Source: Klebsiella pneumoniae (GTDB taxonomy: Bacteria > Pseudomonadota > Gammaproteobacteria > Enterobacterales > Enterobacteriaceae). From it: a stretch of 64,000 nucleotides of DNA. Position numbers and translations under genes: made by a program. This document shows, piece by piece, positions 58,639 to 64,000 of the stretch; the stretch's first letter is position 1, and each line of letters starts with the position of its first letter. The notes beneath the pieces are model-generated. The model saw nothing but the letters and a program-made list of their open reading frames with translations, was not told the origin of the DNA and did no database searches. The DNA lies in the NCBI RefSeq assembly GCF_000742135.1, contig NZ_KN046818.1, positions 248,001 to 312,000 of the forward strand. The letters are read 5' to 3'.

Positions 58639-61062
58639 CTACCAGGTTTTGCCGATATTAAACTGAAACTGTTCTGCTTTATCACCATCGTACTTTTTAA
58701 ACGGCTCTGCCCAGGAGAAGACCAGTGGACCGAGGGGAGACATCCACTGCACGGCAATCCCCGCGGAGAGACGAATATGACTCGGATCGCCGTAGTCAGG
58801 GATCCCTGCCGCCAGCGTCTGCGCGGTGTTGTGCCAGGATGTACTCCAGACCGTCCCCGCGTCAACAAACAGCGAGGTTCGCAGACTATCGGCGTATTTG
58901 TCATTCACAAAGGGGGTTGGAATGATAAATTCGCTGTTCAGCACCGCCATGGCATTCCCGCCGACCGCATCAGACGAGGCGTCCAGCGGGCAGGCGCTAT
59001 AGCTGCTTTCGCTACCGTTACAGCGGTAATAGGCCGCTTTAGGCCCAATGGTGTTAGAAGAAAATCCGCGCACTGACGACGAACCGCCAGCGTAAAAGTT
59101 ATCGTAGAACGGCACACTTTTGCCGTCTAACCCGCCGGCATAGCCTGCGCGCAGGCGTTCCATCCAGACCCAGCGCTTGTTCTCGCTCAGCGGCAGATAC
59201 TGGGCAGTGTCAAAAGAGAGTTTGTAGTAGCTATTATCCGAACCGGGGAGCGTCACTTTACCGCTCAGGCTGCTCTTGTTTCCCGCACGCGGGAAGAAGC
59301 CGCGATCGAGATCGTTGTAGCCCCATCCAAGACTCACAAAATAATCGTTGGCGCTATATTTTGCGCCGCTGTCGCCATCTTTCGTCACCACGCTGGGCTC
59401 GATTCCCCGAGAGCTGAGGTAGCGCCAGGTCGTCAGCTCCGGATCCATATTGGTCAGGCGATTATGGACATAATCCAGTCCCAGGTTCAGGGAGTTATTT
59501 TCGCTAATGGGAAACCCTAGCGTACTACCTAAACCATAGCTCTGCTGGTTGTAGCTCCCGGCATCCGCATCAGAAGCATCATAGCTGTTATAAAAAATCT
59601 TTCCGCCCAGGCTGATGCCATCTACGGTAAACCACGGGTTCGTCGCCCCCAGTTCAAGATAAGACTGGTAGCTGTTGCGCGTCCCATTGAAGCTAACGCT
59701 ATTACCCGTTCCCAGCCAGTTATCCTGCGTCACGCCAAGCTGATAGCTCACGCCGCTGTCCGTACCAAATCCCAGGCCCACATTGAATGAGCCGGTGTTG
59801 CGCTCCTTCACCTTGTAGACCACATCGACCTGATCCGCCGTTCCATTGACCGGAACGATCTGCTGTTCAACGTTCTCAAAAAAACCCGTTCGATCAAGAC
59901 GTACCTTCCCTTGATCGACTTTTTCGTTGTTGAGCCACGCCCCTTCCATTTGGCGCATTTCACGACGCAGCACCGCGTCCCGGGAGGTGTCGTTACCGGA
60001 AAAGCGGATCTGGCGTACCGAGTAGCGGCGGCCCGCGTTGACCTGAATATGCAGCACCACGCGGTGATGCGCATCATCGATTTCCGGCGTGGACGTCACC
60101 TGCGGCCAGGCATAACCATACTTACCAAAGTGCTTTTTGATCTCATTTTCAACCGTGGTGACTTGCGCCCCGCTATACCATGCCCCCGCCAGCGGCTGGG
60201 CAAGCGCCTCGATCTCCGGCCCATGCTGAGCCAGATCGCCTGTCACCTGAGTTCGGTCGACCCGATAACGTTCGCCTTCATTGAGGGCGATAGTGATATA
60301 CAGGGATTTTTTATCTGGCGTCATACTGACCTGCGTGGACTCGATAGCAAAGCGCGCATAGCCGCGATCGAGATAAAAACTGCGCAGCGTTTCCAGATCG
60401 GCTTCCAGCTTCTGCTTCTGGTATTTTTTATCGGCTACCACGTTCCACCACGGCACATTATCACGTAGCTGAAGCTGGTCCAGGAGCGTCTCTTCCCGAA
60501 ACGCCTGATTACCGATAATGTTTATTTGTGCGATTTTCGCCGAGATGCCTTCCTGAAAAACGAACGTTAAGTCAACGCGATTACGCGGTAACGGGGTCAC
60601 CACCGCGTGAACCTGCGCACTGTATTTCCCCGCGCTGTAATAGAAATCCTGCAACCCCTTTTCTATTTCGCTAAGCGAATTTCGATCCAGTGCACTACCT
60701 GCAGAAATACCGGACGCGGTGAGATTTTCCTTTAGCGCATCATCCTTCACTGCCTTATTCCCGGAAAAACTGACGCTGGCAATAGTGGGCCGTTCCTTAA
60801 CCTGCACCACCAGCGTTTTCCCATCGCGCAGGATCTGCACATTTTCGAAATTGCCGCTCGCATACAGCGCGCGCACTGCCTCGCTGACATCTTCTGGCGT
60901 CACCGCATCTCCCGCGTGCAATGGCATACTTAATAGCGCCGCCCCGACGGTCACGCGCTGTAGCCCTTCAAAACGGATATCATCAACTTGATATGATGTT
61001 GCGGCATATAACGTTAAAGGGGCGATCAATAATCCGCTGATGATATGAGTCTTTTTTAACAT
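58639..61062 (-). CDS. bamK: Omp85-family BamA paralogue (BamK-like)
   Basis: An 807-aa outer-membrane protein with a signal peptide (ending LTLYAA or nearby), five POTRA domains (starting about residues 25, 93, 173, 264 and 345; for example [36 protein letters not shown]) and a C-terminal 16-strand barrel from about 425, with the conserved loop motif SSVRGFSS and final residues FNIGKTW. It is clearly related to BamA but divergent and not in the rseP-bamA-skp context, so it is a second copy. A BamA paralogue called BamK has been described in K. pneumoniae. POTRA 5 and the barrel seem intact, so it may insert outer-membrane proteins. ATG at 61062. Confidence 0.88.
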   Translation of the reverse strand: MLKKTHIISGLLIAPLTLYAATSYQVDDIRFEGLQRVTVGAALLSMPLHAGDAVTPEDVSEAVRALYASGNFENVQILRDGKTLVVQVKERPTIASVSFSGNKAVKDDALKENLTASGISAGSALDRNSLSEIEKGLQDFYYSAGKYSAQVHAVVTPLPRNRVDLTFVFQEGISAKIAQINIIGNQAFREETLLDQLQLRDNVPWWNVVADKKYQKQKLEADLETLRSFYLDRGYARFAIESTQVSMTPDKKSLYITIALNEGERYRVDRTQVTGDLAQHGPEIEALAQPLAGAWYSGAQVTTVENEIKKHFGKYGYAWPQVTSTPEIDDAHHRVVLHIQVNAGRRYSVRQIRFSGNDTSRDAVLRREMRQMEGAWLNNEKVDQGKVRLDRTGFFENVEQQIVPVNGTADQVDVVYKVKERNTGSFNVGLGFGTDSGVSYQLGVTQDNWLGTGNSVSFNGTRNSYQSYLELGATNPWFTVDGISLGGKIFYNSYDASDADAGSYNQQSYGLGSTLGFPISENNSLNLGLDYVHNRLTNMDPELTTWRYLSSRGIEPSVVTKDGDSGAKYSANDYFVSLGWGYNDLDRGFFPRAGNKSSLSGKVTLPGSDNSYYKLSFDTAQYLPLSENKRWVWMERLRAGYAGGLDGKSVPFYDNFYAGGSSSVRGFSSNTIGPKAAYYRCNGSESSYSACPLDASSDAVGGNAMAVLNSEFIIPTPFVNDKYADSLRTSLFVDAGTVWSTSWHNTAQTLAAGIPDYGDPSHIRLSAGIAVQWMSPLGPLVFSWAEPFKKYDGDKAEQFQFNIGKTW

Positions 61063-61083
61063 GAATGTGTCGTCTACGAGATA

Positions 61084-61314
61084 ATGAGCAATAGCAGTGT
61101 TCTGCTGGCGTTGAGCTTATTTGTTCAGGATGCATCTCTAAAATATGCGACAGAAAATAACCTGAGCGAGGCGCAGAATTACATGCAATTATGGCGACAA
61201 AATGGAGAAAAAATGGATATTAAAGCATCTTTAAAAATATATTTAATGATGGAACTTTTTCTGAAGCGCATTGTTCTAATGGCCAACACCAGTACTATAT
61301 TTAGATTTGCCTGA
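61084..61314 (+). CDS. Doubtful small open frame divergent from bamK
   Basis: A 76-aa frame ([20 protein letters not shown]) begins 21 bp from the bamK start. It has no recognised domain and only a weak GAGAT before the ATG. A bamK promoter must lie within or close to it, which argues against a real gene. It is listed so the 61063-61687 gap is accounted for; I consider it more likely non-coding. Confidence 0.2.
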   Translation: MSNSSVLLALSLFVQDASLKYATENNLSEAQNYMQLWRQNGEKMDIKASLKIYLMMELFLKRIVLMANTSTIFRFA

Positions 61315-61325
61315 ACGTTTTATTA

Positions 61326-61360
61326 ATAAAAAGCCCCCTTTCTTATTAATGGAAAGGGGG
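61326..61360 (-). terminator. Orphan minus-strand terminator
   Basis: CCCCCTTTC (61334-61342) pairs with GAAAGGGGG (61352-61360); read on the minus strand it is followed by CTTTTTATTAATA, a good U-run. No minus-strand gene ends here: 61361-61687 contains no supported gene. An unannotated small RNA is one explanation. Confidence 0.6.
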
Positions 61361-61687
61361 AAGGATCTCGTTAGGAATGATGCTCTCTGGGATCACCAGG
61401 AACAGGGAGAAAAATAACCTGCAACCCAGCAGATTTAATGAAGAGAAATTGAATAAATTATGCAACTGATATCACAACATTCTACCCCGAATTCACCGCC
61501 AGACGCCGTTGGCAAACATCTCCATATTTTCCTCAAAATAGCAGAATACAGTAGGGTCGCCTTATCAAGGCATCAAGGAAAGTCTATCGTTATCTACAAT
61601 AGCCAAGCAGTGGCGCCTCGCCAGGGAAGGTGAGGCATAGGTTTCGCCATCCTGCCGCCTCCCATCATCAGCCACAGGGAACTGCGT

Positions 61688-63448
61688 ATGACACGCTTAC
61701 TCAAGACAATCTTGCCCATCATCCTCTGCGCCCTCTTCGGGTTATCGTTCGCTTCACCCACGCAGGCTGTCGCCAGTCTGCCGATCGTTCTTCCCGCGCT
61801 GACATGCGATGCGCTAAGCGCTACCGACTTCAGCGCGGCCGTTGGCGCAAAGGTCACTATCAATCACACTGAAATGCAGACCTCCGCGCAGGGAAGCTGG
61901 TGCAAGGTGAGCGCCACTATCGCCCCTGAGATTGGCGTGCAGATTGCCCTGCCGACTCAACGCTGGAGTCAACGTTTTTTGCAGGTCGGCTGTGGCGGAC
62001 TGTGCGGGAGTATTAACCTGAGTCTGTCGAATGCCAGCGGCTGCCTGCCGGCAATGAACGGCGAGTTTGTGGTGGCAGCAACCGATATGGGGCACCATGG
62101 CAGTATGATGGATGCGTCATGAGCCGAAGATCCGCAAAAGCGCATCGATTTTGCCTGGCGCGCCAACCACCTGACCGCCGTGCTGGCCAAAGCGGTGATG
62201 CAGACGCTTTACCGCCAGCCGCCAAAGTATGCCTACTTTATGGGCTGCTCAGACGGCGGTCGCGAAGCATTGATGGAAGCGCAGCGCTTTCCGCAGGATT
62301 TTGACGGTATCAGCGCTGGCGCGCCAGCGGCCTTTTTCCAGTTTCAGAACTCCTTCTTCCACGGCTGGAATGTGGCCGCCAATCAGCGCCCGGACGGTAC
62401 CGCTATCCTGCTGAAAAATCGCCTTCCTCTGATTCACCAGGCCGTGCTGGCTCACTGCCCGACGCTTTCCGGCGTGCAGGATGGTATCCTGCAAAATCCG
62501 TATGCCTGTCAGTTCTCTGAGTCATGGCTCCCCCGCTGTCCTGCCGATGCTCGGGATCGTTCTACCTGCCTGACGCAGGAAGAGATCGAGGTGGTGAAAA
62601 AGCTCTACCGCGGGGCTTACGACAGCCACGGCGCCCAGTTCGTCGCGGGCGGTCTGCCGCTGGGTTCCGAGCTACGCTGGCCGGTGCCCGAGACGCCGAC
62701 CGGCCACTCAATGTCGGAAATGATGGTACTACCGGCTCTGCAATCCGTGCTCCTGCCAGGAGAAAAACAGAAGATCCAATCGATGCGGGATTTCCCGCTT
62801 AACCAGCAGAATTTTGACGCCGTCGCCCAACTGGCGCCGCTCTATAACGCGGCAAATACCAATCTTCATGCCTATCAACAGCGCGGCGGCAAGCTTATCC
62901 TCTGGCACGGTCTGGCCGATGACTCCGTCAGTCCGGCCTTTTCTATCGCCTATTATCGCGGCGTAGAAGCAGAGATGGGCCATGCCGCAACGGATACCTT
63001 CCTGCGGTTATTCCTGCTGCCTGGGGTAGCCCATTGCGGTAATGGCGAAGGTTACGATCAAATTGATCTCCTTACTCCGCTGATGCGCTGGACCGAGGAA
63101 GGTATCGCGCCGCAGGAGATCATGGCCGGCAAACGGGCAACAGCCGCTGCCGACCTGCCGCCGATGACAGAAAAACCAGATGCGCAAACGCAGTTTCACG
63201 GCGTGCAGAAAGTCAGTCAGCCTTACGCTGACGCCGCTCCAGCTGTTATCGCGACTCGTCCGGTGTATCCCTTCCCGGCTATTGCCCGTTATAACGGGCG
63301 CGGCGACGTGAATGACGGCGAAAATTATCATGCAGAGCAAACTACCGCCTTTGGTCATCTGCAGCTGGCAAAACCCGCCAGCGACTATATTGGCCCTGAT
63401 AATCAAAAAAATTATCAGGTTCGCCACGGCACACTCACTGTTCAATAA
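61688..63448 (+). pseudogene. Tannase/feruloyl esterase-family gene interrupted by an in-frame TGA
   Basis: One continuous frame of 586 codons encodes a secreted tannase/feruloyl esterase, except for TGA at codon 145 (62120-62122). The first part has a signal peptide (FASPTQAVA), CDALSATDF and AATDMGHHGSMMDAS; after the stop the frame continues AEDPQKRIDFAWRANH. Family members have Trp at this place (WAEDPQ-like), so a single TGG to TGA change explains the break. Catalytic residues are intact: Ser in GCSDGG (codon about 188), Asp in GLADDSVSP, His in PGVAHCGNG, with paired Cys of the CS-D-HC motif. Unless read through, only a 144-aa fragment is made; an internal start at 62180 would lack the signal peptide. 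Confidence 0.85.
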
Positions 63449-63452
63449 ACCC

Positions 63453-63477
63453 CAGGGCTCCTCACTGAGGAGCCCTG
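63453..63477 (+). other. Hairpin between the esterase pseudogene and the AraC-type gene
   Basis: CAGGGCTCCTC (63453-63463) pairs perfectly with GAGGAGCCCTG (63467-63477) around ACT. No U-run follows. The right arm contains GGAG, the likely ribosome site of the next gene, so folding would hide it. Confidence 0.65.
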
Positions 63478-63481
63478 CGTT

Positions 63482-63850
63482 ATGGGATTGGCCGCAATTA
63501 TGCGTAGCAAAACGCTCCAGCAATCGGTCTTAAGCGACCTGCTCTTGTGGATCGATAATAATCTGGATAAGAAACTGACCGTAGACGATCTGAGCGATAT
63601 CTCTGGTTATTCCCCCTGGCATTTGTTTCGGCTCTTTCGTCATTATTTTGATCGTTCGCCAATGGAATATATCCGCCAGCAGCGCATGTCGCTGTGTTGC
63701 CGTTTATTACTGACAACGCCTGGTTACCGAATCGTCGATATTTGTATGATGGTCGGTTATGACGATCTCAGTGCGTTTAATCGTACCTTCAAAAAATATC
63801 ATGCGCTCACGCCCACTCAGTATCGCTATCAGATCACGCGGCAAAAATAA
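63482..63850 (+). CDS. Small AraC-family regulator (SoxS/MarA/RamA-like)
   Basis: A 122-aa protein made only of the AraC DNA-binding domain: first helix-turn-helix LTVDDLSDISGYSPWHLFRLF, second YRIVDICMMVGYDDLSAFNRTF, with the family Tyr-Arg tail TPTQYRYQI. It is a distant relative of SoxS in this same window and not RamA or MarA by sequence. Start at 63482 has GGAG nine bases upstream inside a hairpin; the in-frame Met at 63500 is an alternative. It may regulate the esterase gene or neighbouring genes outside the window; targets are unknown. Confidence 0.85.
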   Translation: MGLAAIMRSKTLQQSVLSDLLLWIDNNLDKKLTVDDLSDISGYSPWHLFRLFRHYFDRSPMEYIRQQRMSLCCRLLLTTPGYRIVDICMMVGYDDLSAFNRTFKKYHALTPTQYRYQITRQK

Positions 63851-64000
63851 GGAGGTCCCCCTCCTCCGCATCGCTGCGGTTGGGAATGGAAGGGGGACAG
63901 GGGATATTACAGAAGGGAAATAGCAGGATGCTATTATCGAACCCGGTCGGGATCAACGACCTTGCGCGACGGAAATCAGTATAAAAGGATATGTTGAGCT
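63851..64000. other. Right-edge intergenic sequence
   Basis: After the AraC-type gene, TCCCCCTCC near 63858 faces GGAAGGGGGA near 63888, an imperfect hairpin that may end the transcript. Nothing else can be identified up to the window edge. Confidence 0.4.

Noticed and set aside
62120-62122. TGA in the esterase as a selenocysteine codon
   Set aside because: No SECIS-type hairpin like that after the fdhF TGA follows it, the family has Trp at the site, and the catalytic residues lie elsewhere.

Overview
The window is chromosomal DNA from an enterobacterium and fits the Klebsiella pneumoniae complex best. Gene content and protein sequences are close to Escherichia coli for proP, the phn genes, fdhF, gltP, acs-yjcH-actP, yjcE, ghxP, soxRS and pdeC. 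The accessory genes and some details are Klebsiella-like: MelB has Ala58 where E. coli has Asn58, a BamA paralogue of the BamK type is present, nrf genes are absent between acs and gltP, and REP-type intergenic palindromes are common. The assignment rests on remembered family sequences; no search was run.

Layout. 1-4.7 kb: the start of an actin-like ParM/StbA segregation gene preceded by an array of 11-bp-spaced repeats, then the melibiose genes melB, melA and divergent melR. 4.7-16 kb: proP, yjdM (phnA), yjdN (phnB), then phnFGHIJKLMNP, a C-P lyase operon with no phnCDE transporter and no phnO, carrying four PhoB-type 7-mers in front of phnF, followed by yjdP. 16-25.8 kb: a hybrid sensor kinase, a ribose-type ABC transporter with a PfkB kinase, an AbiE toxin-antitoxin pair, and an OmpR-type response regulator. 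26-35 kb: selenoprotein gene fdhF with its SECIS element and a sigma-54 promoter, yjcO, gltP, acs-yjcH-actP. 35-43 kb: a five-gene chaperone-usher fimbrial operon next to an AT-rich empty stretch, then a cidA/cidB-like pair with a divergent LysR regulator. 43-51 kb: yjcE, ghxP, a glutathione S-transferase, the small RNA SraL facing soxR, soxS, pdeC and yjcB. 51-57.7 kb: an ABC importer divergent from a metallo-beta-lactamase-fold hydrolase, a LacI regulator and an inositol-monophosphatase-family enzyme. 57.7-64 kb: an unrecognised small gene, the BamA paralogue, a tannase-family gene broken by an in-frame TGA, and a small SoxS-like AraC regulator.

How parts fit. The phn operon degrades phosphonates under phosphate limitation but must obtain substrate through a transporter not encoded here. 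The 51-57.7 kb cluster looks like a self-contained uptake-and-hydrolysis system, possibly for a phosphodiester or sugar phosphate, under a LacI repressor acting at a palindrome between the two divergent units. The sensor kinase and response regulator bracket the ribose-type transporter and probably control it, with AbiE lying between. SoxR, SoxS, PdeC and SraL form the usual redox-stress neighbourhood.

The two most unusual items are the chromosomal ParM with a parC-like repeat array, and the ABC/MBL/LacI/IMPase cluster of unknown substrate.
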